Below are positions 48,230-59,916 of a stretch of 64,000 bases of DNA, piece by piece. The position numbers and the translations under genes were made by a program. The notes beneath the pieces were generated by a model, which searched no databases, was not told the origin of the DNA, and saw only the letters and a list, made by a program, of their open reading frames with translations. This stretch comes from Micropterix aruncella. Lineage: Eukaryota > Arthropoda > Insecta > Lepidoptera > Micropterigidae. The DNA is taken from positions 5,638,924-5,702,923 of the forward strand of contig OX155954.1 in assembly GCA_944548615.1 (NCBI GenBank). The letters run 5' to 3'. Every line of letters starts with the position of its first letter. Position 1 is the first letter of the stretch.

Positions 48230-48720
48230 AATTTAAATAGGCACAATATTTGAAAAATCATGGCCCTCAAATTCGGCCAGATTATAGAAAGGATGGCCTA
48301 TCAGCATCTCCTTGATGTTTTTTTTAATTTTATGTCCTCCAGCTGTTTAAATTTTGTAGGGAGTAGATTATAAAATTTAAGGCTAAGGTACAAGTAGCTT
48401 TTCTGTACTTTTGCCAGTCGTATTCGGGGTACGCATAAAAGGGAGTTACCGCGTGTATGATGCGAGTGAATCTCTGCATTAATTGGTGTTTCTGCTAGGT
48501 GCTGTCTAGCATACATTAAACACTGGTATATGAACGCCGAATACATAGTCATTACTTGCCTTGATTAAATATTCTTTGCATGAGGTCCTAGTCGTTACCT
48601 GATACATGCTGCGCAGTGCTCTCTTTTGCAAAAGAAAGATTCTTTTACTGGTTGCAGCATTTCCCCAAAATAGTAAGTAGTCCATAAGTCATTAATGAGT
48701 TAAAATACGCAAAGTATACT
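48230..48720 (-). pseudogene. Decayed non-LTR RT C-terminal fragment
   Basis: Minus-strand text includes GNAATSKRIFLLQKRALRSM, then TTRTSCKEYL, then QCLMYARQHLAE, RGNSLLCVPRIRLAKVQKSY, LSLKFYNLLPTKFKQLED and HPFYNLAEFEGHDF. These correspond in order to the FWGNxxxxxxIFxLQKRAIR ... SCRExF ... HxHxTRxxxxLxxPxxRLxxxxxSFxxxxxKxFNxLP region of arthropod non-LTR RTs. A frameshift or stop breaks it near 48545. Confidence 0.65.
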
Positions 48721-49552
48721 GATTTGGCTGCCGCAAAACCACGAAGTCTTTTTTTTATAGGAAGGATTCTGTAGGAACATATTATTATTTTTTCATGACA
48801 ACTTAATTGATTCTCACAGCAAAATGATTTGATTTGACTTGACTTGAGATTTGATTTGACTAGCTACAAAGGACTTTCTCCTACTATTCGGCGATTGTAT
48901 GAAATCGCATGGAAGCGATATCGCGGAGGATATCTTATCAAACTTTAAAGAAAAATATAAAAGTCTTAGTCTGTTGGCAGGATTAAAAGATTAAAAGATT
49001 TGCCACTATTTAACTACTTTTTTGCTTATAATTCGAGAGCGATTAGAAAATCGCTTAAAATTAGAATCGAATGGTACACATATCAATTATTTGTGAACAT
49101 TGTTTCTCGAGTTATAATCAAAAAAGTAGTTGAATAGTGGTAAATATGAAGGAACTGTAATGAAACTGCTATTTTTTCCTTAAGGATGTATACAAAATAG
49201 GTATGGTTGAAAATGGTATGTATTTAAGTAGGTCCACACATTAGTACATTTCAAAAATATCACATAGTATATTCAAAAATATATATTCAGCCGTTCTCAA
49301 ATTTTAAAGTTTTAAAAATTACCGATAGTTGGCAGGAATTTCGGACTTTTGCTGTTTTAAGGAATATCCTTCAAGGATCATAGCGAAACATCCTAGCATG
49401 TAATAATACAAAAAATGTAAGTAACTCTCCGTTTTACATTATTAGGTACCTACGACTATCGTCGATGAACAAGAAACAGTCCAATATTCCGTCGAAACCT
49501 CCGCCCGGCATGCCTATTCATTTATTAACAACTAAATATATTTAAAACGAAT
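48721..49552. other. No recognised gene
   Basis: Contains a (TTGACTTGA)-like run near 48830-48865. Otherwise AT-rich without features. Confidence 0.45.
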
Positions 49553-49945
49553 AAAAAACACGACTGCCGTTACAGAAAGTGAACTATTGTATTTATAATT
49601 ATTTTTATTACGGTTTTTTTAATGAAATATTTGTGGTTTATGTGTTTATCCAAATAGACACATGTATTTCCGGAATTTACTTAATCAGACCTTTCATTTG
49701 ACACTAAACACGATATATTTATGTTAATTTATTAGTATAAATTTGTACATTTAGACAACTACTTACTAAATATTTTGACAGCTAACGTACCTTATGATAC
49801 TCGGGATGACATAGCGATTCTAACAATATCACACAATTCTAAATCGGTTTAAGCGTTCACAAGTTTTGGTGAAATAAAGAAATGGAAAACATACATAGAT
49901 GAACCCTGAACACATTACACTCCTTTTTTGTTGGGCAGTCGTGTA
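49553..49945 (-). repeat. Interspersed repeat family S, copy 3
   Basis: Most complete minus-oriented copy: starts with CACGACTGCCGTTACAGAAAG, includes ATGAAATATTTGTGGTTTATG-like and ACATTTAGACAACTACTTAC blocks, and ends CCTGAACACATTACACTCC then TTTTTTGTTGGGC, the complement of the start of copy 1 at 3627. This fixes both ends of the family at a unit of about 400-460 bp. Confidence 0.65.
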
Positions 49946-51489
49946 AACATCGAATGTTGGAGCACCGATAATTTTGCTGCGAAACATAGTTCCTCCAAAA
50001 TTGTGCAATGGCCCATGTCTGCAGATCGGATAACTACAAAACTAGGTAGGTATTAGTTGCGACTATTTTGACTAATATTTTGACAAAAAGTTCCAAGTCC
50101 ATTTATTAAACCAACGCGCATTAATGCGCTTGTGTTTTACATAAGTGCAACGCTTAAAAAAACATAACATCGTTTGTGTGTCATTTAATCGTAGTGGCAT
50201 TTAAATAATTTACAAGATACGATATTTTGGAAAAGTGTGTTAATGGCGTGTTCTCGGATGAAACGAAAGTGATGGTGATAAGGAAAGGTGAGAGTTTTTG
50301 GACGATCCGATTTACATTAATTTCTAGCAAATTTCTTCAGATGTTAATCAATTGAATTTTCTACGATCGATACAAGGTTATAAAAAGTTAATTGATGCAA
50401 ATGCACGAAATTGCCAAACGTATGAGGACACTTGACTTATGTTACAATTTCTTCTATAATACAAATATTGATGAATTATTTTCTCTTCTATGTTCTGCAC
50501 ATTTCATAATCAATTATTATATAATCCTGTCTTTTTTCAGTTATTTGTATTGTATATCTTTTATAAAACGTTACGTTGTTTCAGGCCATTTTAATGTGTA
50601 TTTCAATGTTTTAATAACGGCAGATTTTTTAATGTGATTTTTTATTATTATTATAAATAATAATAATAATCAAAAATCATAATGTTCGTCTAATGTTCTT
50701 TTATTATAGTTAATGGATGTCATTTATTATTGATATTATAAGTAACCCAGTGCAATAATGATATCAACTAATTTAACATTACACACTTGCGAAATAAAAT
50801 AAATCTGTTACCGTAACACGGGAATTATGAGAAACAAAGTGCCATACATTGTCACCATAGATGTTACATCATAATTCGGACAAAAAATATATTTGTATTT
50901 CTATATAACTTTCTAATAATATTCATGTATAAAATAGTTAAAGAATATGCATTTTTTTATAAGGTGAGTTGTGAGTTTGTGAGTTCCGGCTCTGCCATAT
51001 TTGGCGTCATATTGGCATATCCCCTGCGAATTTCGACATTTTACGCAGGCAGGACGTCAAAACTATGTCACTTCGGAGGTGTGTTGCGTCTTCGCGTACA
51101 TCCCTTCCCTCGGGCGTATGATTGGCTGTTTTTTAAGACTGAATTTCGTCGCGCCTCGTGGCCATCAAAGCTTTATGGTGAAAAATCTATCTGTTATTTT
51201 AAAATTATGTTAATGCATAACAACGGTGGGTACCTTCAAACTTTGTTAGGAACAAACTATTTCGGATATATGAAATCGTAGTTTTTGATACCGAATATTA
51301 AATAAATAAATAAAAATACATAAAATAAACATTACTTGTTTGTAATAAACACAAAAAAACGAAATATATTAGGTTATACTACCTCGCCTATTAAAAAAAA
51401 AAAGAAACACAATACTAAATTTGATAATTTCAATGCTAAATCTGATAAAAAATCTCGTCGGTTTTTTTTTAAAAATTACTTTTAATGTT
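49946..51489. other. No recognised gene
   Basis: A 118-codon plus frame (50925-51281) with overlapping second frame spans a GC-richer patch (50990-51180). It has no domain and no clear splice sites. 50640-50900 is AT-rich and empty. Confidence 0.4.
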
Positions 51490-52290
51490 GGTTTTTAAAA
51501 AAACACTAACCGAACCTACCGCCATACAGGTGTTTATGAATTACTAGCTGTCCCGTGCCCACTTCGCTTGGCGGTAAAACTTTTTACCTGTGATGAAATT
51601 ATGTGTGGTTCGGTTAGTACTGAGTGCTATGAGTTATTAAGTGACTGACAAAAGAAGGGTTATATTTTTACTGCATATGTATGTATGTATTTGCATGCCA
51701 ATTTGACTATAATACCGTTATTTATGAGTGTCTTCTTGTGAGCGTATTATCTCTTCAACTATTTATGCTGTAAAAGGGAAAATAATTATGCAGTAAAGGG
51801 GAAAAGTATTTTGTTTTAAACGATACATTTGATAATTTGATACGATCAATTTACTTATTTTGATAAGAATTCATAATTGTTGATAATATGACCAATAAAC
51901 ATGACCTAACGATTTAAATTATTTTTTTAACATAAAATACTACTTTTTGTGACTTAAATAAAAAAGTTAGACATATGCTGTCGCTGATTTTTTTGTAGGC
52001 ATTATTAAGCTCTACAACTTTTCTCCAGAACCCAATCATATATCTCTCATCGTTAAGGCAGCGTTAGTTAGAAACATTTTCGTTCGACCGTTTTTTCTCC
52101 GACTTACTTTACAAATCCGACTACCACGAAAAAGTCTTTACATTTTTCGGAATAATATACAGCCTATGACACTCACAAATAACGTGGCTTTCTATTGGTA
52201 AAAGAATTTTCAAAATCGGTTCAGTAGATCCAGAGATTACTTCCTACAACGTCACAAACTTTACCTCTTTATAATATTAGAATAGATTTT
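51490..52290 (+). mobile_element. RTE-derived SINE-like repeat with flanking repeat
   Basis: From about 51542, CTAGCTGTCCCGTGCCCACT then TCGCTTGGCGG opens a unit that closes with TTCAAAATCGGTTCAGTAGA, CCAGAGATTAC and TATAATATTAGAATAGATT at about 52288. The layout is that of lepidopteran RTE-type non-autonomous repeats, longer than the copy at 27.85 kb. The bordering text (AGGTGTTTATGAATT near 51528) recurs near 52320 and 53110. Confidence 0.65.
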
Positions 52291-53760
52291 AAAAAAACTA
52301 ACTTAACCTAGCGAAATATAGGTGTTTGACACTTCTTTAAATGCCTATATCACTCTTATTTATTGAGTCCGACAAAAGATTATTGCAGATTCGGTGGTGA
52401 TCAGCGTGGTGAATATAGTAGGGTGACATTAAAACATCAACAATGTAGAAAAGGTACCAATATTAGAATAATACCTTGGACTTTATCATCAACGTGGTTT
52501 TTGAAGTCAGGTAGTATTATACGTCTAGATTCAACAGTACTGGTAGCAATACCTAATAATTTTTCAGACTTATCCAGATATTCATTTTTATTTCATTTTT
52601 ACCGTTCATTTTTAGTGTACTTTGTGGTCACCTTGTGTAAGTAAGGTATATGTTTTATGTAGTTACTCATATAATTAGAGACTTCGGAATACAAGGAGAC
52701 CAAGTAACATTTCGCATTTTTTGAGATAAGGCAATATTACCTATATTGGTTTAATTGGGAATCTGCTACGATATCAATATACCAAGTACCTTTTCATTAT
52801 GTTTGTTTCAAAGGTTAGGACGTATAGTTACAAGTAAATCAAAGTTCATAGGTCTCCTTGTATTTCCAAGACTCCGTGATACCTATGCAACTTGAATTAA
52901 AAGTTCAACCATCAGCTAACGACTCCTCGCGGATACTGTCTTGTGGGAGGAATTGTCAAAGGTAAAATACGTATTACTTAATTTAATTTTGTTATTATCC
53001 TCGCTTACTACTTAGGAACAGCGAATTCGGAATATATGAAGTTTAACTAACTCTGGTAAATACATATTTTTTAAATCTTCATTAACCTACCTCCAAATAT
53101 TGTCTATAAAGGTGTTTATGAATTGGTTTTTTTATAACGTCCTACCGAAACATATTTGATGGACGCTTCTTTAAACGCCCATATCTCGCTTATTTATTAG
53201 ATGAATTCCATGAATAAACACACATCACTCTCTTGTATATAATATTAGGTATTATCTAAAGTACCCAAGTACTTACCTTATAAGGTATTGATTACGAAGT
53301 TTTTATAACATATTACGCGACAAAATGATAAACGGTATGTCGGTAAGCAAGATAACGCAGAAATATGACTACCTAATACAAGATTAATAACTATTATGTA
53401 TTATTTTTCCATTGCAAAAAACAGGTATTATCGGTACTCACCTTAAAATCGAAGTAAGCGCCTTAAACTTCGGTCCACAAAATCGAAGCAATCGAATACA
53501 CTAATAAAGGTCCGGCGTTCTATTTATAAAACGCTGCCAAATGTTGAAAACTTTCACAATTCAGTTATAAAATTATAGCATTTGATCAGATGCCAACAGA
53601 ATAACAAATCCGTATGAAAACAATCGTAAAAAACACAAATAAACACGGACTTCGCTGTCAAACCACCGCGACGACAACTCACACGACGCGCTGCCCGATT
53701 CAACCACTGGATTCAACTAAATTTAAAATTGCTGGAAGAAAAGTGACGTCTGCTCGCGAT
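52291..53760. other. No recognised gene; partial repeats
   Basis: Blocks CTATATCACTCTTATTTATT (about 52345) and CCATATCTCGCTTATTTATT (about 53177) match 37738 and 37868, so this is a dispersed repeat. A frame at 52363-52644 has no domain. No host exon is seen before the BBS1 promoter region. Confidence 0.4.
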
Positions 53761-53897
53761 AGCGTTGCCAGGCGTAGAGCTGAGACAGTGTTTTCAAGTC
53801 GATTCTTTTTCTGTATGAGTAAAAAACATCTCTTGGCAACGCTGATTTTGACAGTGGTCATTCAACTTTTTCTTACATTTTGTGGCGTTGGGATTCC

Positions 53898-53911
53898 GTT
53901 GCCATAGTTAC
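53898..53911 (+). promoter_or_regulatory. X-box-like RFX site upstream of BBS1
   Basis: GTTGCCATAGTTAC fits the ciliary X-box (RYYNYY, 1-3 nt, RRNRAC) with one mismatch and lies 92 bp before the BBS1 ATG. Two further GTTGCC half-sites are close by (about 53763 plus, and GGCAAC about 53834). RFX/DAF-19 control through a single X-box within ~200 bp of the start codon is established for BBS genes in worms and flies. Confidence 0.5.
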
Positions 53912-54002
53912 AGACTGCAAACAAAACAAAAAATCTGGTCGAAATTTTAGAAATAAGCCTGTAATCAGAAAAAAACGTTATTTTCTCGCCGAAAACTATA
54001 AA

Positions 54003-57000
54003 ATGAGCAGTGGCAGGTGTGACAAATTTAATATTTATAATTTTCTAATAAGGAATGATGGTGTTTGTATTTTGCAGAATTTCTTCGCTTTCTCGTTGGT
54101 TGGACGTTGAAGTGACGAACGAAAATGATCCCATTACGACCTCTTCTAATAATTTATGTTTTTCGGATCTTTACGGTGATTCGGATTTCAAATTTACAAT
54201 CGGTGATTTTGGTACAAAAATTAATTCGCCTTCAAAACTTAAGGTTGGTCTACAATGATGATGATGTTGACTTTTGAGTTTGTTGTTGATCAGTGGCCTA
54301 TTATCACTATTATCTGCAGGTTTGTTCTAAAGACGCCCAATCATCTCATCAGTCGGAGGTTAATTGGATCTTACGATACTCGTAGCTCTCTTCACCTGCC
54401 TACATCATGTCATTCTCCATCTGCCCTTACCCATCATCCCTTGTCTAATTTTATCTTATCTTAGTTTTGTCTAATTTTCCTGAATTCTACTATGACTATG
54501 TACTCTTACCCATATTTATTTATTTGGTAATGCAAATATAATATGGAAGTAAACCGTTTCAGCTTAGGAACTATGCACAAAAAATATTTTAAACATTGAT
54601 TCAATAACAATAAATGAATACATTACGTAGTCTAGTTGCAGCGCTACCTAACTAAGCCGGGGCCTGTGCTAAGGTAAACATTTAATTGTGTATGTGCTTG
54701 CTCAATATTGTGTCTAAAAAATGGCATATATAGTTTGGTTGATGATTTTGCTAATATATATTGAAATTTTTAATCAATCATTTGATCATTTATGCACAAA
54801 AGATTAAAAATTCAATATTAAAATTACTAAATACCTGAAATTAGGTAAAAATTAGGAAGGTAGGTATAAAATTAAAATTTCAGTAAATAAATTCAAATCA
54901 GAATAAAAAAATTATTTAAAATAAAATAGTCAAATTAGACAAATACAAAGATTGGAATAAAATAATCCTGCATTTTACTTATTGCTAAGGCAAAAAATGA
55001 TAAATAAAACAAACTGCCTTTAAATGTAATATTTAAAAAATTAAAAGAAATAAATATGGTATAGCCCGAGCGACCAATTATCCGAGCGGTGCCGATTATC
55101 CGCGAAATGTTTTTGAAGAATTTGTGTTGTCAAGAAGCAAAAATGAGTAAATATTATTTTTAAAAGACGTAACTGAACATATTTTGTAAGCATTGTATTT
55201 TCTTTACTGTTATTTAACCCCTGGGTGGCTGTGCACGCCGATTGACGTTTTTCGTATTACACGTATTATATCCGTATTTATTCAATTATCGGCTCTATTT
55301 CTCCCTCCACTGTGGTAAAAGCCTGTCATTGAAGGCTCCTTATGGCAAGTGCTCTTGAAACAACCATTCGGCCACTCGATCCCGGTTGAAAAAGCCGGGC
55401 AAAGGATGCCGGGGTCCACGATAGATTCGGTAGACACCTTATCATCGCTTCATAAGGGAGAGGTCTGCGCAAGTATTTGTAAAATTAGTAAAATGCATTA
55501 GTAAAATGTTATCTTGGCATTTTGTAATAATGAGTCCCACATATGTATATCATAAAATGCTGCGCGGGTAAAATATCATTACTTGCCTATCAGTTGAGCA
55601 ATGGAGACCATATTTTCTAACCTGGAGCTATTGAAGTTGAAGGGTGATATTAACATGCAGACTCAGTGCTTTATTCATAACATTTTGTCATTTTTTGACG
55701 AACTGAAAGGTGACCCGACAAAAGTTTAGATGCTCAATTTCAATAATATAATAATCTGATAGATAATCTGCGACGGTTATGACACGCATCCTTACAAGCA
55801 GGTTTAAAAAGGGGCGGGCCGGCCTAATGATTTATTGCTTCACCGGAACGTTCCTTTGGCCCGTACTATAGTAATTTGCTGCGCAGTTCTTTGCGCGCAA
55901 AGACTGGCTTCCGACCGGTTAAGAAAACTGACATTTTAGTTAATTAGGTACCGACAATTAAAAAGCCCTGGTTTGCATATTATGGTAACAGGCTTCTGTC
56001 ATTTAAGGAAAAACAAATGAAACTGGAATTTTCACTTGATCTAACGGAATAAATTTCAGTTCAACTGCAAGAAGATCAAAATATGTAATGTTAATTGGAC
56101 TTGGTCAATTAATCCAGCATGCCCACAATCTGTGTATGTTTTCTTTCTCAGGTATTTAAAGGGACTTCAAATATCATGGAAATCCCTCTGCCGCGAAAAC
56201 CATCTGGAGTCACTAGCTTTTACACCAGTGAAACCTCGCCGAGAACTGGTCCAGCTCTAGCCGTAGCATTGGGTTCCAGTGTCTTCATATACAGAAACAT
56301 GAAACTCTTCTACAAATTTTCTTTGCCGCAGTTGAATATGCTGCCGCTGGAACTCGACATTTGGAATAAGGTTGGTGGAATAACAAATGGGGAAAGCCGT
56401 GCGCCTGCATCCGTAAACCGTATTCCCTTTTCAGATTTCAGGAAACCAAGACGAAACCGACGTGAGGTCCCTCGTCGACTGCCTAAAATCTCTCCCGTAC
56501 ATGGAGCTAACAGCTCATTCCCAATATATCCTAAAGCTGCCAGTTGAAAATTACATGTCGTTTATCAAACAAGTTGAGCTGCCCATTCAGAAGGTATCAA
56601 TTGTCACATGTATGGCGACACTGAATTTAGTTTCAGTCGATAAATTTGCTATCGCTTATTTGGTAATCGGTCTAGAGAATGGAGATATTTATATCATCGA
56701 GACGCATACCTTCAATGTCGTCTTTCAGGTAGGTCATTATCAAAGTTTCATTTTATTATTTTTATATCAAATAATGACATAGATAATATAGCTTATTAGA
56801 TTGCTCAACAACTTAATACAATATGGAATCCAGCATTTTACTACTGAACGCATCTTGTAGATGGCACTCATACTTCCTAAAATTAATTATTATGATCAAT
56901 ATGGCGACTTTTGTGGTATAATATTATGGACTCTAAACACGCCTATACAATATAAAATAATAAAATCTTAATATTTTAATATTATTTACATAAAGATGTC

Positions 57001-58842
57001 AATTTATAATTTGGTAAACAGGTTTCAATATCTTATAATAACGCATTTTAGTGTTCAGATAGATTTATCAGTCTATCTAGATAGTATGCCATCTGTTGAT
57101 GGCATTCTATCTCTCCTATTATCATTGATTATATTATGGGAATTATTTCTGTGATGTAATCAGCATATATAAAAAAATGCAATATATGGCGGCACTGCTA
57201 GAGTTGTCAACTACAACTGACAAACCCATCACCTCAGGAAGTTTTAACAAAATTTGATCGTTCTGTCTCTCGTGAGGTGAGCGCAGAAGACTTCGGACAA
57301 AATAGTCCACCGTCAAGCACCGCCACATGCTCGTAATAGGCCAACGCCTTAACCGCGAGATAGCCAGGTATGTTACCCAGCGGGCCGATACTCATGCCCT
57401 TACTACCAGTTGCAACCAGATTACTCCGGTCTCCCGACTGGTTACGGGTTTGAGGTTACTTACGTAGCGGTGAAGCGGTGCTTATCGAATCTATCGCGGA
57501 CCACGGCATCCTTTGCCCGGCTGTTCACCCGGAATCGGGTAGCCGATAGTCGTTTCAAGAGCAGTCGCCGTAAGGTCAACAACTATCCCTGCTCTATAGG
57601 AGACAGTACTGTTTCCAGACTCCCCCGACTGTTAGAATGCACAATCGATTGGCTGACGCCGCACTGTGCGCAGACCGTCCAGGAGCGCCAGAAGATTGAC
57701 TCCTGGGGAAAACTAGCCTTCAGGCCAGAGTCCTGCCCGGGCTCGCACTTCATGCGTTGAGGCCGCCGGATAAGTGTTGACCCGTGAGTGTGACCGGCCC
57801 TGAACAAATAGGTCTTCGTGGCCAACTCCAACAGGGCCCATTAGCTCCCCGATAGATAGCACTACTAATTGAATGTTAAAATTGATATCACTAGTTAAAT
57901 TGTTGGGTCCTTTTTAAAAAAGCATTCATTATCAATGTTATTATAGATAGCCAAATAAATTGCTATTGGTTTGACCGTCAATGCTATCAACGCTACCTGC
58001 ATTTCACTGTCTCGGAAGGGTAACCAAATTGTTCTATGGAGTTGTGCAATATAATACCACATATAAATAATGATAACTAGAATGTTCAGTTTAAACCTTT
58101 TTTATTAAGGCTAGGACACATTCGAGTAAAGTGACTCCGACGCACATGGCTACATGCGGGCTTTACAATGTCGAGTTTCGGATTGTAATCGTTACGAGGT
58201 TGGTGTGTAATTAATATTAATCCGAATTTAAAATTTATTATTTTTTATTAATCTTTAGAGAAAATATGATTTGCCTGTTGCGACGACAGTGGTTGGAAGG
58301 CAAATGTTTGGTTCAGACGCTTTCACCGATAGTCGATATGATGTTGCTGCCGGGTGAGGAAAGTGTTGCCGTCGCTTGTATGGACAAAACGATTCAGTGC
58401 TTCACAAAAAAGGTTTTATTATAAACTTTTTTTTGTATTTTGTACATAAATAATGTCTGGTGCGTTTATTTTTTCGTAGGGCAAGAAACTGTGGGAAATC
58501 AGATTGTATCACCCGATATTAGCGATCACACTTCTTCCTCTGCTACATTTGAGTTTGAATCTAATTGCTGTTGCTTTAAAGTCCGGGTTAGTGCAGTTTT
58601 ACAATGGAAGTAATCTGTTGGATTCGTTTTATGTTAAAGGTTGTTATTTATTGTAAGATTTTATTTTTGTTAAACTGGATTATTTTAACTTTTAAATCAA
58701 ATTCTTTATCAGGGGCAGTTGCTGCAATGCGTTTTGGTCAATTGGGGCAAGAAGAACATGTTTTAACACTCGTGCTATTTGGTAAGTTAAAATTTGACAG
58801 AAAGGGGATGTGCAAACAAAACTTTTGTAGGTGGCGTTATTG
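54003..58842 (+). CDS. BBS1: BBS1, BBSome subunit (beta-propeller part; C terminus missing)
   Basis: Exons resolved by GT-AG sites and phase: 54003-54016, 54078-54243, 56152-56370, 56435-56728, 58110-58198, 58259-58412, 58480-58639, 58713-58781, and the start of a ninth at 58831. Together they encode 388 residues without a stop. Diagnostic stretches: SRWLDVEV; LCFSDLYGDSDFKFTIGDFG; YRNMKLFYKFSLPQL; LELDIWNK; GLYNVEFRIVIVTR; GKKLWEIRL; MRFGQLGQEEHVLTLVLFG. These align along human BBS1 to about residue 393 of 593. BBS1 is the beta-propeller subunit that binds ARL6-GTP and membrane-protein cargo for ciliary trafficking. The ninth exon reads GGGVI and then hits TGA (58849); the expected GAE-domain region is not found before RCE1. 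Either further exons lie outside the window, or the gene is broken or misassembled. Confidence 0.88.
54244..56151 (+). other. BBS1 intron 2 (1.9 kb), with repeat insertions
   Basis: Bounded by AAG|GTTGGT and TTTCTTTCTCAG|GTA. It contains a 140-bp partial copy of mid-repetitive family Q at 55336-55475 (plus orientation; GCCGGGCAAAGGATGCCG, GATAGATTCGGTAGACACC). Near 55069-55105 is a CGATTATCCG-like pair of repeats. The rest is AT-rich with no other exon seen. Confidence 0.6.
55336..55475 (+). repeat. Mid-repetitive family Q, copy D (partial)
   Basis: Matches the middle of copies A and C: AGTGCTCTTGAAACAACCAT, AAAGCCGGGCAAAGGATGCC and CTTCATAAGGGAGAGGTCTG. Both ends are missing. It lies in the same transcriptional direction as BBS1. 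Confidence 0.6.
56785..57205 (+). repeat. Interspersed repeat family R, copy 2, left part
   Basis: Left half of a family R element in BBS1 intron 4, starting near TTAGATTGCTCAACAACTTA and split at about 57205 by a family Q insertion. The right half continues at 57850-58060 (TGAATGTTAAAATTGATATC, ATCAATGTTATTATAGATAG). Order and content match 5061-5650. Confidence 0.65.
57206..57850 (-). mobile_element. Mid-repetitive family Q, copy C (longest)
   Basis: About 640 bp, nested in a family R element inside BBS1 intron 4. GGCACTGCTA on the left and AGCACTACTA on the right look like a diverged target duplication. It includes all parts seen in copies A, B and D. Open frames on both strands (57410-57760 plus, 57583-57831 minus) show no domain. 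By comparison with copy A the sense strand is probably minus, so antisense to BBS1. Confidence 0.65.
57851..58060 (+). repeat. Interspersed repeat family R, copy 2, right part
   Basis: Continuation of the element interrupted at 57205. Shared with 5061-5650: CAAATAAATTGCTATT, GCTACCTGCATTTCACTG-like and GGAGTTGTGCAATATAATA text. It ends only 50 bp before BBS1 exon 5. Confidence 0.65.
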
Positions 58843-59464
58843 GTGATTGAGCCATGGAAGTGTGAAGTGAGCGATGCAACGCATGAGCGAGCATCTGCAC
58901 GAAGCTTGGACAGTTAACCACCTCAGTGCTGCCAGATTACTAGCACAATTTCCAGTCGAATACTGTTAAAAACCGAAAAAGTGGTATAATTTCTTGGAAA
59001 TCCCAGAAAACCACCAAATTTGTGCATTTTGAAACATAAAATGCCAAACTCTCTTTAAAAACAGCCAATTTGGCAGGTAAAATTACGTAGGTACATCCAC
59101 ATGCTTGCCAAGCCTTGGAAAACCTTTGCAAATTCAAACATGTGGATCTGGTGTTTGGTTTGGCCTGTGTCGGCTTGCAAGCGCTTGCTGTCGATCCGAT
59201 CAAGTGTCGGTTTTGTGTGCAAATCCACGCGCTTGCTAGCCATCTAAGCTCTTGTACAAGCGTGTGGATGCAGCATTACAACCTGAGCTTTGTGCGGTGC
59301 GTGCACATTTCCCACCTTCAACAGTCAATCGCCAGCTACGCCTTCTAGCGAGAGAAAAAAATCATAACCCTTAGAAAGCTAGCCACGGAAATGAAACTCA
59401 ATAGGGCATGTTTGATGTTTTCAACCCTCGAAAATTTCTTTGTAGTGGGTGTTAGTTGCACTAA
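58843..59464. other. BBS1-RCE1 interval, with a possible small MITE
   Basis: No BBS1-like C-terminal exon is seen on either strand. 59094-59273 is bounded by CATCCACATGCTTG and its near-exact complement CAAGCGTGTGGATG, and has several internal CAAGCGCTTGC-like words, suggesting a ~180-bp inverted-repeat element, though no clear target duplication is visible. 59363-59445 repeats text from 19873-19950. Confidence 0.45.
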
Positions 59465-59605
59465 CTTAGTGCACGCATACTAATATATAAAGGTGGCTTA
59501 TTCAATGAAGCCGACTTTTATCTTATATAATTATATAATTGAATAAATACGGCGGCCCACGAGTTGTCGCAGCGGAAAAACCACCGATCGGTGGTTTAAT
59601 ATCCA
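59465..59605 (-). pseudogene. Non-LTR retrotransposon C-terminal fragment, second copy
   Basis: Diverged copy of 20440-20605: GTGCACGCATACTAATATAT, GTGGCTTATTCAATGAAG, CCACGAGTTGTCGCAGCGGA and AACCACCGATCGGTGG. The minus-strand frame is disrupted. It lies 310 bp upstream of RCE1. Confidence 0.5.
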
Positions 59606-59916
59606 ATTAATATCCTATTAATTTATTAATAGGATAATTAGATAATAGGATAATTTATATCGCCGTTCGACATTTACGTGTCGATTGGCTTAGTGAACGC
59701 TGTCCTTTATTTGCGAATCGATTCCATTCTATACTGGCCGCTGTATGTTCCTAACTGCCTTAAAAGTATGGCGCCTTTTTGACATTTGTCAGAAGAAGTG
59801 ACATTTCCCGCAATGGTGGTTTCCAGTGGTTTCGTGGACTGAACTCAAAATCGGAGGAATAGCAGTAGATTTAGCCAAAATGTTTTAAATACGCTGTGAT
59901 TCGTCTAGTCACAATT
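59606..59916 (+). promoter_or_regulatory. RCE1 upstream region
   Basis: Short stretch between repeat debris and the RCE1 ATG. 59630-59660 holds repeated GGATAATTAGATAATAGGAT text. 59700-59916 is less AT-rich and probably holds the promoter and 5' UTR. I cannot fix a TATA box or start site. Confidence 0.35.

Noticed and set aside
50925..51281. 118-residue plus frame as a host gene
   Set aside because: No domain and no splice context, and a competing frame overlaps it in a GC-richer patch.
56371..56434. Reading straight through from BBS1 exon 3 (frame to 56547)
   Set aside because: The text after WNK no longer resembles BBS1, whereas removing the 64-nt GT-AG intron restores the family sequence in phase.
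58831..58852. Confident ninth BBS1 exon
   Set aside because: Only about 12 bases fit the family before a stop or a weak donor, so it is kept only as the point where the gene breaks.
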